A stretch of 64,000 nucleotides of DNA from Myxococcota bacterium (lineage in GTDB: Bacteria; Myxococcota; UBA727; JABDBI01). The stretch covers positions 1 through 64,000 of the forward strand of contig JAZKCZ010000001.1 of assembly GCA_040387835.1 (NCBI GenBank), written 5' to 3'. Position numbers and translations under genes: made by a program. The notes below the pieces were generated by a model that worked only from the letters and a program-made list of their open reading frames with translations, had not been told where the DNA came from and made no database searches. Shown one piece after another: positions 18,219-26,474 of this stretch. The first letter of the stretch is position 1, and the number at the start of each line of letters is the position of its first letter.

Positions 18219-19048
18219 GAGTTGGGTATACGCTCGGCATGGGCATTGGGCCCGAGATATTTCCGCTGGCGCTGGAAAGGGCTCGCGTCCCAGCTGGTAC
18301 GGAATTTATCCTATGCGGCAATCAGCATGATCCTCAGGGTGCGCTGTTGCACGCGATCGAGTTAGCCAAACTGGGCGAAATAGGCGCACTGGTGACCGGC
18401 CCCGTGCGCAAATCTATATTAGAAAATATTGATGGCCGATCCTACCCCGGGCAGACAGAACTTTTGCATGCGCATTTGGCCGCAGATGCATCGCCGCCTC
18501 TAATGTGCTTTGCCGGCGGGCCTTTCTTGTTAGGCTTGGCCACTGTGCACACACCCATTCGAGAAGTCTCGAGCTTGCTAACCGAAAAGTTGCTCAGTCA
18601 AAAACTACAAAGATTAATCGAAGGCGCAGCCAAAATGCTGAATAAGCCGGAAAAGCAGGTTCATGTCACCGTGTTGGGCCTAAACCCTCACGCAGGCGAG
18701 GGCGGGTTAATCGGCGATGAAGAACAGCTGGTGATTGAACCCGTTATCCAGCGCTTCCAAAAGGAAGGCTACCAAGTTGTCGGCCCAACACCTGCCGACG
18801 GATTTTTCGGTTACCGCATGCATCAATTCAAGACCGATGCAGTCTTGGCGATGATGCACGATCAAGGCCTAGGCCCTTACAAGCTTCATTGCAAAGGCAA
18901 GGTGGCCAATCTAACCTTCGGTCTGAAGATCTTACGAGCAAGCCCCGCGCATGGCACAGCGGAAGATTTGGTAGGCACCGGCCGGGCGAATCCCGATTCC
19001 TTAATCAAGGCGGTCGAAATTTTGACATCCATGCAAAGCGGTCTATAG
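18215..19048 (+). CDS. pdxA: 4-hydroxythreonine-4-phosphate dehydrogenase (short PdxA)
   Basis: PdxA oxidises 4-phosphohydroxy-threonine in the DXP-dependent vitamin B6 pathway. Family motifs present are GIGPE near the N-terminus, ALVTGPVRKSI, GLNPHAGEGG, ADGFFGYR, AVLAMMHDQGLGPYK, NLTFGL and AHGTAEDL. At 277 residues it is about 50 shorter than E. coli PdxA, having lost much of the segment after the first strand. The metal-ligand histidine in the usual GHTE motif is glutamine here (YPGQTE, residue 80), while the histidines of NPHAGEGG and MHDQGL remain. It is probably still active or a PdxA2-like relative. It is co-transcribed with tamA by an ATGA overlap. Confidence 0.88.
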   Translation: MRVGYTLGMGIGPEIFPLALERARVPAGTEFILCGNQHDPQGALLHAIELAKLGEIGALVTGPVRKSILENIDGRSYPGQTELLHAHLAADASPPLMCFAGGPFLLGLATVHTPIREVSSLLTEKLLSQKLQRLIEGAAKMLNKPEKQVHVTVLGLNPHAGEGGLIGDEEQLVIEPVIQRFQKEGYQVVGPTPADGFFGYRMHQFKTDAVLAMMHDQGLGPYKLHCKGKVANLTFGLKILRASPAHGTAEDLVGTGRANPDSLIKAVEILTSMQSGL

Positions 19049-19049
19049 T
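19022..19049 (+). promoter_or_regulatory. Putative leaderless promoter of the small barrel gene
   Basis: A consensus TTGACA (19022-19027), a 16-base spacer and TATAGT (19044-19049) sit inside the end of pdxA. They are followed by exactly 6 bases and ATG 19056, so +1 falls on the A of the start codon. This is one of the best promoter matches in the window. Confidence 0.6.
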
Positions 19050-19055
19050 TTGCTT

Positions 19056-19643
19056 ATGAATAAGCCAAAACTAACTTTCATCGTTATATGTTTATTTATT
19101 CTTCCGCTGCAATTTGCGAGGGCTGAATTTGAACTCGCGCCGAAGTACACCATCTTTTTTACTGAGCAGCAAGTATATCAAGGCGCTGGTCTTGAACTGC
19201 GTATCCCCAACGCAGATTTGTTTGATTTTGGTTTTTTTGTGCAGGGCCTAGGTGCTACCAAAGGTGTTAAAGGCTATCTGTTTGATATTGGACTGTTCCC
19301 TCGATTTAAATACGTTTATGATACGGTTGATTTGAAGTTTGAATTCTATTGCACCGTTCCATTGGGAGCGACCTATGGTAGCCACCAAAGCGTTGTTGCT
19401 AGCGGCATTACTTACCCTGGAGTAAATTACATCCCTAGCGCTGGTATGTTGATTGGTTTGTTGCCAGGCGTTAGTTTTGGCATTGGGCAGCATTGGAGCA
19501 TATTTACGGAACTCGGTTTCAATTATCGCTACCTCGTGCCAAGTAGCATACGCTTTGATGCTGCCGGATCTAAGTCGATTAAGCCGGACAACATCCATAT
19601 GCTGGGCGGCGTTTGGAACGTCGGTGTGGCTTTCCGCTTTTAA
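19056..19643 (+). CDS. Small exported outer-membrane beta-barrel-like protein
   Basis: About 195 residues. The signal peptide is MNKPKLTFIVICLFILPLQFARA, with cleavage before EFELAP. The mature protein is built of alternating hydrophobic/aromatic strands with glycine-rich turns, such as WSIFTELGFNYRYLVP, and ends in WNVGVAFRF, whose C-terminal phenylalanine is typical of outer-membrane barrels. The family is not recognised; an 8-strand OmpA/OmpW-like barrel is plausible. The start at ATG 19056 is supported by the promoter whose -10 ends 6 bases upstream. It converges with the next lipoprotein gene with only 2 bases between. Confidence 0.7.
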   Translation: MNKPKLTFIVICLFILPLQFARAEFELAPKYTIFFTEQQVYQGAGLELRIPNADLFDFGFFVQGLGATKGVKGYLFDIGLFPRFKYVYDTVDLKFEFYCTVPLGATYGSHQSVVASGITYPGVNYIPSAGMLIGLLPGVSFGIGQHWSIFTELGFNYRYLVPSSIRFDAAGSKSIKPDNIHMLGGVWNVGVAFRF

Positions 19644-19645
19644 TT

Positions 19646-20188
19646 TTATAGGCCGGTCATTTTGAAAGGGACGCTCCAGGTCCCTATTTTTATGCCTTCA
19701 GCATTAAATAGTGTCGCGGAAATATACATAACCGTATTGTTGGGAAAATCGCTTGCGGGCTTAATTTCGGTAATATAGCGGTTTTGTTTTTTTTGAATCT
19801 GTGCGGTGGATGGCAGGGGAAAACCGTCGGCATTCGTAAATTCAACCTGCAGCTTTTCATCTGGTTTGAGATCTTGCTCCCAGTGGAAGCTTAGCGGTCT
19901 GCCTGAAACCTGCCAGGGTGTCTTATCAGAGAGCTCGGCTTTCTTGGGAATTGGGCCACATAAGTCCATGACTTTGTTGAGGTGATAAGTGTCTGGGCCA
20001 TGAAAGCCTTGTGCGTTGCTGCAGTGCTGAGGCTTTTCCCGCTTCACCACCGGTAGATTGTCATAACGCGCATATAAAATCGGAAAAGCCAGCGCCGAAA
20101 TTTGCGACTTATGCGCGTTTGGAGACTTTTGGCAGGCGAGACTCATCAGCAATAGGCAAGACAAAGTGCCAATCAACCGGTACCTCAC
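19646..20188 (-). CDS. Putative lipoprotein, unknown function
   Basis: This 180-residue protein has a lipoprotein signal ([18 protein letters not shown], lipobox LMSLAC with Cys19 as the acylated residue). The mature part shows an Ig-like beta pattern ([45 protein letters not shown]) and two further cysteines. No family is recognised. Its start overlaps the dapD stop by 4 bases, so it is the last gene of the minus-strand dapF-ldh-rng-dapE-dapD unit and is likely translationally coupled. Confidence 0.75.
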   Translation of the reverse strand: MRYRLIGTLSCLLLMSLACQKSPNAHKSQISALAFPILYARYDNLPVVKREKPQHCSNAQGFHGPDTYHLNKVMDLCGPIPKKAELSDKTPWQVSGRPLSFHWEQDLKPDEKLQVEFTNADGFPLPSTAQIQKKQNRYITEIKPASDFPNNTVMYISATLFNAEGIKIGTWSVPFKMTGL

Positions 20189-20937
20189 GAAATAGCCTCT
20201 CTCAGCGCAGCCTCAAGAGCCGCTTTGCCATCGGTTTTCGCGTCACGATATTTGACGATGACAGGGGTTGAAACACTTAAGCCATGCTCAATGGCGAAAT
20301 CGCCTTTGGCTTTGCGAGCCCCGGGTACGAGCACGGCGTTTTCAGGAACTCTACCAGTCCAAATCTTTTGATTGATGAGGTCGTAAATTGGGGTGCTGGA
20401 GGTTAAGATGACGCCAGCAGCAATCACCGCACGTGAGCCTACTTGAATGCCTTCGTATAGCCCCGTGTTGCCGCCGATAAAGGCGTCGTCTTCCACAATG
20501 ACAGGGCTTGCGCCAATCGGCTCTAAAACGCCGCCGATTTGTGCTGCAGCAGAAAGGTGCACACGCTTACCGATTTGAGCGCAGCTGCCTACAAGCGCAT
20601 GTGAATCTATCAGCGTGTGCTCGTCTACATAAGCTCCTACGTTAATATATGCGGGCGGCATGATAACAACGCCCTTGGCTACGAAAGCGCCTCGCCGGAT
20701 GGCGCTGCCACCGGGAACCAATCGAATTTGGTCGGCAGGACTTAAATGCCTGGTGGGAAACGCCTCTTTGTCGACAAACTGGCCCATTTGAACGATGGTG
20801 CTCTCTCTAAATGCCGTCAGAATCGCTTGTTTGACTTCAAGGTCTGCTTCCCAAATGCCGTGGCTGTTTTTAAAAGCCGCTCGGCGCTTGCCAGATTCCA
20901 GTTGGTCTAAGATTGTTTTCCAGTCAGTTGTCGACAT
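20185..20937 (-). CDS. dapD: Tetrahydrodipicolinate N-succinyltransferase
   Basis: DapD transfers succinyl from succinyl-CoA to tetrahydrodipicolinate in the succinylase branch of diaminopimelate/lysine synthesis. The protein has an N-terminal helical part and a left-handed beta-helix made of hexapeptide repeats ([30 protein letters not shown]). [19 protein letters not shown] is the acyl-CoA region. At 250 residues it is near the usual 270. Its 5' end overlaps dapE by 31 bases; DapE removes the succinyl group added here, so the neighbouring pair is functionally coherent. Confidence 0.9.
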   Translation of the reverse strand: MSTTDWKTILDQLESGKRRAAFKNSHGIWEADLEVKQAILTAFRESTIVQMGQFVDKEAFPTRHLSPADQIRLVPGGSAIRRGAFVAKGVVIMPPAYINVGAYVDEHTLIDSHALVGSCAQIGKRVHLSAAAQIGGVLEPIGASPVIVEDDAFIGGNTGLYEGIQVGSRAVIAAGVILTSSTPIYDLINQKIWTGRVPENAVLVPGARKAKGDFAIEHGLSVSTPVIVKYRDAKTDGKAALEAALREAIS

Positions 20938-21896
20938 AGCTTTTTATATGCTCCTACAGCCTCTGCTAACTCAGAGACCAAGATTTGCTCATTTGCAGTA
21001 TGCGCATGCAAAATAGAACCAGGGCCTAACAAAATCGGCGTGCCAATTGATTTAAGGTGGGGAACATCCGATCCAAACCGAACCACGCAAGTCTCAAACC
21101 CTTCGATCTTTTCGAAGAGTATCGGCGAAGAAGCTGTTAAAATATTGAGCTCCGTGCTGTCATGGATGAGCGAGCGAATATCTTGCTGCAACTTTTCATG
21201 ATCAATCGTGGTTCTCATCACACAAAGTGCGCTGGCATGGTCTGCAATAACATTCGCAGCGCGGCCGCCTTCGATGGTGCCGATGTTGAGCGTAGTTTGG
21301 CCAAAAGTTTCGTGATTCGGCCAAGCATGATGCAGCAAGCTGTGCATGTCGTGGATCAGTTGATGTATCGCTGAATGACCAGTCTCTGGATAGGCGCTGT
21401 GGCCTGTCTTGCCTTTGGTTGTTAAAGTAAAGGCCAACGCGCCTTTCATCGCCGAAGCAATTTTTAAATCGGTCGGCTCGCCATTGATAAAATACGAGAC
21501 GTCCGGCGCAAAGCCCTGTGCAGCTGCTTTGGCACCTTGGCTGTTGGTTTCTTCGCCAACAAGAAATAACAGGCCTACCTCTTCAAAATCTCTGGCCGCG
21601 CAAATCATGGCCGCCATAATGCCCTTGGCGTCACAAACACCTCGACCAGTTAAAACGCCATTGTTTAACGCTGGGGGGATATGCGGTGGGACAGTGTCCA
21701 AGTGGGTTGTGAGTAAGATTTTCGGTGGGCGTTTGGTGGCGAGTAAATTAGCTCTGCCGTCAGGAGACAGGGTTTGAAAGGAAACTTCGTAACCTTCGTT
21801 GCCCAACAGGTCGGCCACAAAGTGAGTCAGTGCTTGCTCGCTTCCGGTCGTGGAAGGAATCTCGCACAGCGCTAATGTAAGTTCGGTGACGTTCAT
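20907..21896 (-). CDS. dapE: Succinyl-diaminopimelate desuccinylase, M20 family
   Basis: This M20 metallopeptidase of 329 residues hydrolyses N-succinyl-LL-diaminopimelate. The di-zinc site is visible: THLDTVP (His and catalytic Asp), CDAKG (bridging Asp), GEETNSQG (catalytic Glu and metal Glu), a GEPTD glutamate, and a C-terminal histidine in HAHTANE. The lid/dimerisation domain starts around [19 protein letters not shown]. Its place between rng and dapD, overlapping both, supports DapE over other M20 hydrolases. Length is somewhat below the 375 of E. coli DapE, so a related desuccinylase/deacetylase cannot be excluded. Confidence 0.85.
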   Translation of the reverse strand: MNVTELTLALCEIPSTTGSEQALTHFVADLLGNEGYEVSFQTLSPDGRANLLATKRPPKILLTTHLDTVPPHIPPALNNGVLTGRGVCDAKGIMAAMICAARDFEEVGLLFLVGEETNSQGAKAAAQGFAPDVSYFINGEPTDLKIASAMKGALAFTLTTKGKTGHSAYPETGHSAIHQLIHDMHSLLHHAWPNHETFGQTTLNIGTIEGGRAANVIADHASALCVMRTTIDHEKLQQDIRSLIHDSTELNILTASSPILFEKIEGFETCVVRFGSDVPHLKSIGTPILLGPGSILHAHTANEQILVSELAEAVGAYKKLCRQLTGKQS

Positions 21897-23389
21897 TTTA
21901 GGTGAGACGCGAATACATCGAATTGCTCTTGATGGAAAGAACCCCTGGCTTTGAGCACCAGCTTTTTATGAATTTGGCTTTCTAAGAATTCCAGATTGCC
22001 AGACTCATTGCTTCTCATGAAGTCGATGACTTCTGGGTGTGCTTGAACAACAACTTGCGTTTCGTTCGCGTTCCAAGGACGTTCTAGGAGCTCTCTAAAG
22101 ACTTCGTAGGCGACACTTCGTTTGGATTTGATGGTACCTTTGCCATCGCAGTAAAAGCAGGATTCGCACAGCAAGTGCTCTAGGCTTTCCCGTTTACGCT
22201 GGCGGGTCATTTCCACTAAGCCGAGTTCGCTGATTTTAATCACGTTGCAGCGGGCTTTGTCTTTTTTTAAGCAGTCTTGAAGCAGAGCGATGACTTTTTC
22301 ACGGTCATCTTCATGTTCCATATCGATGAAATCGATAATAATCATGCCGCCGACGTTTCTAAGCCTAAGCTGGAAAGCGACTTCTTTGACGGCTTCCAGA
22401 TTGGTTTTTAAGATGGTTTCTTCTAAGTTTCTTCGGCCAACGAAGCGGCCGGTGTTGACGTCCACCACAGTGAGCGCTTCGGCTTGATCGATAACAATAT
22501 AGCCGCCGGAGCGCAGCCATACTTTTCGATTCATGGCGCGGGTAATTTCAGTTTCGATCGAATGCGAAGCAAATAAGGGATCGGGACCCCGATGCATTTC
22601 AATGCGGTCGCACAGCTTCGGATCCATCAGCTCAACAAATTTGCGTACCCGCTCGAATGCCTCCTGGTTATCAATGATAATGCGCTCCAGATGGTCGTTG
22701 GTCATGTCCCTGGCGCATTTGAGCAGCAAATCAAGCTCGGGTTGGACCAAAGACGGCGCGGGAAGTTGCGTGCTTCGCTTCTGAATGTCTTGCCAAAGGG
22801 AAACCAAAAAAGCGCAGTCTTTGCTGAGTTTTTCTTCAGATACGCCTTGAGAAATCGTTCGGGCGATAAAGCCTGTGCCTGGGGGAGAATTTTTTTCTAA
22901 GATACGCCTTAAGCGCTCACGTTCAGTTTCATCAACAATTTTGCGGCTGATGCCGATATGAGGCGAAGTTGGTAGGAAAACAACATGATGCCCCGGAATC
23001 GAAGGATTGCAATTAACCCTCGGTCCTTTGGTACCGATGGCATCTTTCATCACCTGCACAAGCACGGTTTGGCCAGGTTTTAGCAGGTCCTGAATAGAAA
23101 TCGCCGGTCTTTGAAAGCGCTCTTCGCTTTCCACAGGCTCATCGCTTTCATCGTAAGGCTCGTGCGGCAGGATATCGCCGACATAAAGAAAAGCCGATTT
23201 CTCAAGGCCAATGTTTAAAAACGCGGCTTGCATACCAGGCAATACGCGCTGCACTTTGGCCAAGTAAATATTACCCACCAAACCTTTATCGGCATTACGC
23301 TCCAGCATGAGCTCTATCAGCTGGCCATTTTCTAAAAGGGCCACTCTGGTCTCAAAAGCTGTGGTGTTAACTAGTAGCTGATGGCTCAA
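21893..23389 (-). CDS. rng: Ribonuclease G (Rne/Rng family)
   Basis: This endoribonuclease of 498 residues processes rRNA and decays mRNA. An S1 RNA-binding domain lies near the N-terminus (GNIYLAKVQRVLPGMQAAFLNIG type sequence, split here as GNIYLAKVQRVLPG and AAFLNIG), with an RNase-H-like catalytic core. The catalytic aspartates fit VVDVNTGRFVG (about 305) and IIDFIDMEHEDDR (about 350). The zinc-link is present as CESCFYC. The long disordered C-terminal scaffold of RNase E is missing, hence RNase G. It overlaps both neighbours by 4 bases in the dap-containing operon. Confidence 0.92.
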   Translation of the reverse strand: MSHQLLVNTTAFETRVALLENGQLIELMLERNADKGLVGNIYLAKVQRVLPGMQAAFLNIGLEKSAFLYVGDILPHEPYDESDEPVESEERFQRPAISIQDLLKPGQTVLVQVMKDAIGTKGPRVNCNPSIPGHHVVFLPTSPHIGISRKIVDETERERLRRILEKNSPPGTGFIARTISQGVSEEKLSKDCAFLVSLWQDIQKRSTQLPAPSLVQPELDLLLKCARDMTNDHLERIIIDNQEAFERVRKFVELMDPKLCDRIEMHRGPDPLFASHSIETEITRAMNRKVWLRSGGYIVIDQAEALTVVDVNTGRFVGRRNLEETILKTNLEAVKEVAFQLRLRNVGGMIIIDFIDMEHEDDREKVIALLQDCLKKDKARCNVIKISELGLVEMTRQRKRESLEHLLCESCFYCDGKGTIKSKRSVAYEVFRELLERPWNANETQVVVQAHPEVIDFMRSNESGNLEFLESQIHKKLVLKARGSFHQEQFDVFASHLK

Positions 23390-24492
23390 CCAAGACCTCT
23401 GCCTCTTTTCGCCATGGAGGTACCAACGTATGTGTGTTTAATGCGACCCACGCTGTAAATGCGTCTTTCTGCCAGGGTTTTGGATGCATTCAAAGTGGTG
23501 ATGTTTTCGGCTTTCGCGATATTCAGCACTTGCGTGACAATATCGAAAATGCCGCTGGCCTGTCGCATCGCTTGCTTGCGTTCATAACGAATAAGCTCGT
23601 TGGCCACATTGATTAAGCCACCAGCACTAATCACAAAGTCGGGGATATACAAAATGTTACGCTTTTCGAGCTCAACACTGTGTTTGTCTTCATCCGCCAA
23701 CACGTTATTGGCGCTGCCCGCAATGATTTGGCAGTTAAGCCTGGAGATGGTTTGGTCATTGACCACCCCGCCAAGGGCGCAAGGGATAAAGATGGTGCAG
23801 GGTACGTCGTAAATTTTGTCAGGCGCTACGAATTCAATGCCCGCAAATTCTTGGTTAACGCGCTTAATATTGTCGGCATTGGTTTCGCTGGCTATCACTT
23901 TGGCACCTGCGGGTACCAAATGCTGCAGCAGGTGATATCCGACAGCGCCAACACCTTGCAAGGCAACGGTCATGCCTTCTAATGAATCTGAGCCTGTTTT
24001 AAATAAAAGCGCCGCTTTAATGCCTTGAAAGACACCATAGGCAGTAACGGTACTGGGATCGCCTGAGCCGCCAAAAGCGCGGTTGATACCGGTCACATAA
24101 TCGGTTTCCATCCAAACCCAAGCCATGTCATTGACCGTTGTGCCGACGTCCTCGGCGGTAATGTAACGGCCGGCCAAACTTTGAACAAAGCGACCGAACA
24201 CACGAAAAAGTTTCTCGTTTTTCATGGTCTTCGGATCGCCAATAATCACCGCTTTACCGCCACCTAAGTTAAGTCCAGCAGCTGCAGCCTTATAGGTCAT
24301 GCCTCGCGCTAGACGCAGCGCGTCTTTGAGAGCATCTTCTTCGCTGGCATACGGCCACATCCGACAACCGCCTAGCGCTGGTCCTAACGTGGTGTTGTGA
24401 ATCGCGATAATCGCTTTCAGACCGCTTTCTTTGTCGTTGCAGAAGAGTACTTGTTCGTGATCGCGTTCGGCCATTTCATCAAAAATTTTCAT
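23386..24492 (-). CDS. Leucine/valine/phenylalanine dehydrogenase (Glu/Leu/Phe/Val family)
   Basis: This NAD-dependent amino-acid dehydrogenase of 368 residues reversibly deaminates branched-chain or aromatic amino acids. Motifs are TTLGPALGGCRMW, ARGMTYKAAAAGLNLGGGK with the catalytic lysine, the dehydrogenase aspartate in TAEDVGT, the Rossmann motif VALQGVGAVG (about 180) and AGSANNVL. The leucine dehydrogenase group (Bacillus-type Ldh/Bcd) looks closest; phenylalanine and valine are alternatives that sequence inspection cannot separate. It sits 1 base from dapF and overlaps rng by 4 bases. Confidence 0.88.
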   Translation of the reverse strand: MKIFDEMAERDHEQVLFCNDKESGLKAIIAIHNTTLGPALGGCRMWPYASEEDALKDALRLARGMTYKAAAAGLNLGGGKAVIIGDPKTMKNEKLFRVFGRFVQSLAGRYITAEDVGTTVNDMAWVWMETDYVTGINRAFGGSGDPSTVTAYGVFQGIKAALLFKTGSDSLEGMTVALQGVGAVGYHLLQHLVPAGAKVIASETNADNIKRVNQEFAGIEFVAPDKIYDVPCTIFIPCALGGVVNDQTISRLNCQIIAGSANNVLADEDKHSVELEKRNILYIPDFVISAGGLINVANELIRYERKQAMRQASGIFDIVTQVLNIAKAENITTLNASKTLAERRIYSVGRIKHTYVGTSMAKRGRGLG

Positions 24493-25182
24493 TTATGCTT
24501 TTACCTCGCCTTCAAAAACAAATCGGGCGGGCCCTTTCATCTGCACCCTAAGGCCCTCATCGGTGTGACGAGCGGTAATATAAAGGTTTCCGCCTTTTAA
24601 GTGAACCGTTATTTCTTGCGATTGGCCTAAAAGACCGTTTTGAATGAGAAAAGCCGCCGCCGCGCATGCCCCCGTACCGCAGGCTAAAGTTTCACCAACG
24701 CCTCTTTCGAAAACGACGACCTCAATTTCCCGGTCGTTCATAATTGTAACAAACTCGGTGTTAACCGAAGGATCGATAAGTTTGCTGTCCACCGGCCCTT
24801 GAATGACCAAATGAGGATTGCCCATCGAAACCCGGTTTCCTTCGATTTGCGCCACGCCCATATCAATGGCCCAGCCTTCTGCTTCACGGGTGCATCGCTT
24901 CAGGCCAGCATCGGTCATGATTTCTGAAACCAAATGGCCTTGATCAAATAACCACTGCGCGACACACCGAATGCCATTGCCGCACATCTGTGCCAGGCTT
25001 CCGTCTGCATTAAAAACCTTCATCCACCAATGCTGACTTTCTCGATAGACAAAAATGACCCCGTCAGCGCCCACGCCTGAATGCCGATGACATAGACCGC
25101 TAACTTGTAATGGGCTCAAGGAAGGCTTGCCAGAAACGAGAATAAAGTCATTCCCCAGGCCTTCGTATTTGAAAAAAAGCAT
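24493..25182 (-). CDS. dapF: Diaminopimelate epimerase
   Basis: DapF converts LL- to meso-diaminopimelate, for lysine and peptidoglycan. Both active-site cysteines are present: FNADGSLAQMCGNGIRC and GETLACGTGAC. Other family stretches are KYEGLGNDFI at the start, GVGADGVIFV, VSMGNPHLVI and the final KGPARFVFEGEV. At 229 residues it is about 45 shorter than E. coli DapF because loops between the motifs are trimmed. It is the first gene of the dapF-ldh-rng-dapE-dapD-lipoprotein unit. A promoter-like -10 lies exactly 6 bases before the ATG and overlaps that of the divergent gene. Confidence 0.93.
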   Translation of the reverse strand: MLFFKYEGLGNDFILVSGKPSLSPLQVSGLCHRHSGVGADGVIFVYRESQHWWMKVFNADGSLAQMCGNGIRCVAQWLFDQGHLVSEIMTDAGLKRCTREAEGWAIDMGVAQIEGNRVSMGNPHLVIQGPVDSKLIDPSVNTEFVTIMNDREIEVVVFERGVGETLACGTGACAAAAFLIQNGLLGQSQEITVHLKGGNLYITARHTDEGLRVQMKGPARFVFEGEVKA

Positions 25183-25217
25183 GTTTGGCTTATAGAAGAA
25201 GGCATGTTGAATGGCAA
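25169..25217. promoter_or_regulatory. Overlapping divergent leaderless promoters, dapF and lipoprotein gene
   Basis: On the minus strand TTGCCA (25217-25212), 17 bases and TATAAG (25194-25189) end 6 bases before the dapF ATG. On the plus strand TTGAAA (25169-25174), 16 bases and TATAGA (25191-25196) end 7 bases before ATG 25204. The two -10 boxes share the TATA at 25191-25194, so polymerase cannot occupy both promoters at once. Confidence 0.6.
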
Positions 25218-25755
25218 ATGGATGATAATTTTAGGGCTTTTAATACTAAATGGTTGCGCACCTCAGCTTGAGCAATTGCCAAAGGCACCCAAAGCGAAAG
25301 AAGAGACCTTCTGGCTAAAGAAAAGTCTCTACGGCGGTATTTTGTATGACGACTATCGTTACAGACTACTCAGCCCAAAGCCTTTCGATGAACTAAGACA
25401 CCTGAAAACTTTGGGCGGCGATTGGATTCTACCCCCGCCTTCCGACGAAGTGGTGCCCTTTGGTACGCGCGTGAGCATTCAGAAAATTGAATGGCCGACT
25501 GGGGCGAATATCATTAAAAGGCCTATCTTAACGCCCCGCAATTTGCCTTGGATTTATTTAACCGTTGCTTTAGACCGAGGCTCTGTCACGCTCAACCGCG
25601 ACAAAACTTATATCTTGCTAGTTCCCGAAGAGATTAAAACGGAAACAGCTTTAAGAGCATGGCTACAAACTTACTTATCCAAAGAAGATAATAATTTGTG
25701 GTTTTTGAAATTGAGCCCTGCGCAGAAAAAGAACATTTTGGACCCCTCGAAATAG
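25204..25755 (+). CDS. Putative lipoprotein, unknown function
   Basis: This 183-residue protein starts with a lipoprotein signal (MLNGKWMIILGLLILNGC, lipobox ILNGC, acylated Cys18). The mature part is mixed alpha/beta and contains a basic/aromatic stretch (KKSLYGGILYDDYRYRLLSP) and PFGTRVSIQKIEWP. No family is recognised. It is divergent from dapF, with which it shares overlapping promoter elements, and precedes the sigma-factor gene by 28 bases, so it may be co-transcribed with it. Confidence 0.72.
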   Translation: MLNGKWMIILGLLILNGCAPQLEQLPKAPKAKEETFWLKKSLYGGILYDDYRYRLLSPKPFDELRHLKTLGGDWILPPPSDEVVPFGTRVSIQKIEWPTGANIIKRPILTPRNLPWIYLTVALDRGSVTLNRDKTYILLVPEEIKTETALRAWLQTYLSKEDNNLWFLKLSPAQKKNILDPSK

Positions 25756-25783
25756 GCCCGCTCCATAAACTGTTTCAAACTTC

Positions 25784-26440
25784 ATGGTGGCGCATGAAGC
25801 ACAGACGAATCAAACCCAGTTGATTGAGCAATACGGCTCATTTGTTCGCTCCATCGCCAGACAAGTCAAAAAGGCGGTATCGCCGCGCATAGAGCTGGAT
25901 GATCTCATCGCCTATGGCATGACCGGTCTATTGGAAGCCGCCGAACGTTTTGATTCAAAGCAAGGCGCCAATTTCACCACTTTCAGCTATTACCGCGTCA
26001 AAGGCGCCATCTACGACGGCCTAAGAGGCATGGGCTGGATCGGCCGCAGCGAATATCAAAAAATCCGTTTTGGTGAGCAAGCCAATGCTTATTTAGAAAG
26101 TGCCGCTGGTACTAAGACCGAAGAGTTGGAAGACCTTGCTAATCAAGTGAACAGCTTGGTAACCATTTTTGTGACTTCTTTAGAGGGTCTGCAAAACCAA
26201 GATTTCGAAGACACCAAGCTCACGGGTCAGGAAGAACGCCTGCTAGATTTGGAGTTGCGTAACACGCTGAAAAAAGCGCTTTCCAGGTTGCCTAGAGCCG
26301 ATTTAGAGTTGATTAAACTGTATTATTTCCAGAATCTTAGTTTGGAAGAAGTAGGTAAAAAGATAGGCCTTTCGAAGTCTTGGACATGTCGAAAACATGC
26401 ACAAGTGATCGAGAGATTGCACGAATTAATGCGCAACTAG
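25784..26440 (+). CDS. FliA/WhiG-type (sigma-28 family) RNA polymerase sigma factor
   Basis: This 218-residue group 3 sigma factor has region 2 (about 15-90: ELDDLIAYGMTGLLEAAERFD and NFTTFSYYRVKGAIYDGLR, the latter typical of FliA/WhiG) and region 4 (about 165-215: LPRADLELIKLYYFQNLSLEEVGKK, then a helix-turn-helix). Region 3 is short and divergent. FliA factors recognise TAAA-N15-GCCGATAA promoters. A perfect GCCGATAA stands upstream of the T3S rod candidate 1.4 kb downstream, so this factor may drive secretion genes rather than flagella. No anti-sigma FlgM was seen. Confidence 0.88.
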   Translation: MVAHEAQTNQTQLIEQYGSFVRSIARQVKKAVSPRIELDDLIAYGMTGLLEAAERFDSKQGANFTTFSYYRVKGAIYDGLRGMGWIGRSEYQKIRFGEQANAYLESAAGTKTEELEDLANQVNSLVTIFVTSLEGLQNQDFEDTKLTGQEERLLDLELRNTLKKALSRLPRADLELIKLYYFQNLSLEEVGKKIGLSKSWTCRKHAQVIERLHELMRN

Positions 26441-26468
26441 TTGCAGCTGAGCTCTGTTTTGGTATTAT
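26441..26468 (+). promoter_or_regulatory. Putative leaderless promoter of the ankyrin lipoprotein gene
   Basis: TTGCAG (26441-26446), a 16-base spacer and TATTAT (26463-26468) are followed by exactly 6 bases and ATG 26475. The promoter begins at the base after the sigma-factor stop codon. Confidence 0.5.
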
Positions 26469-26474
26469 CAATGA

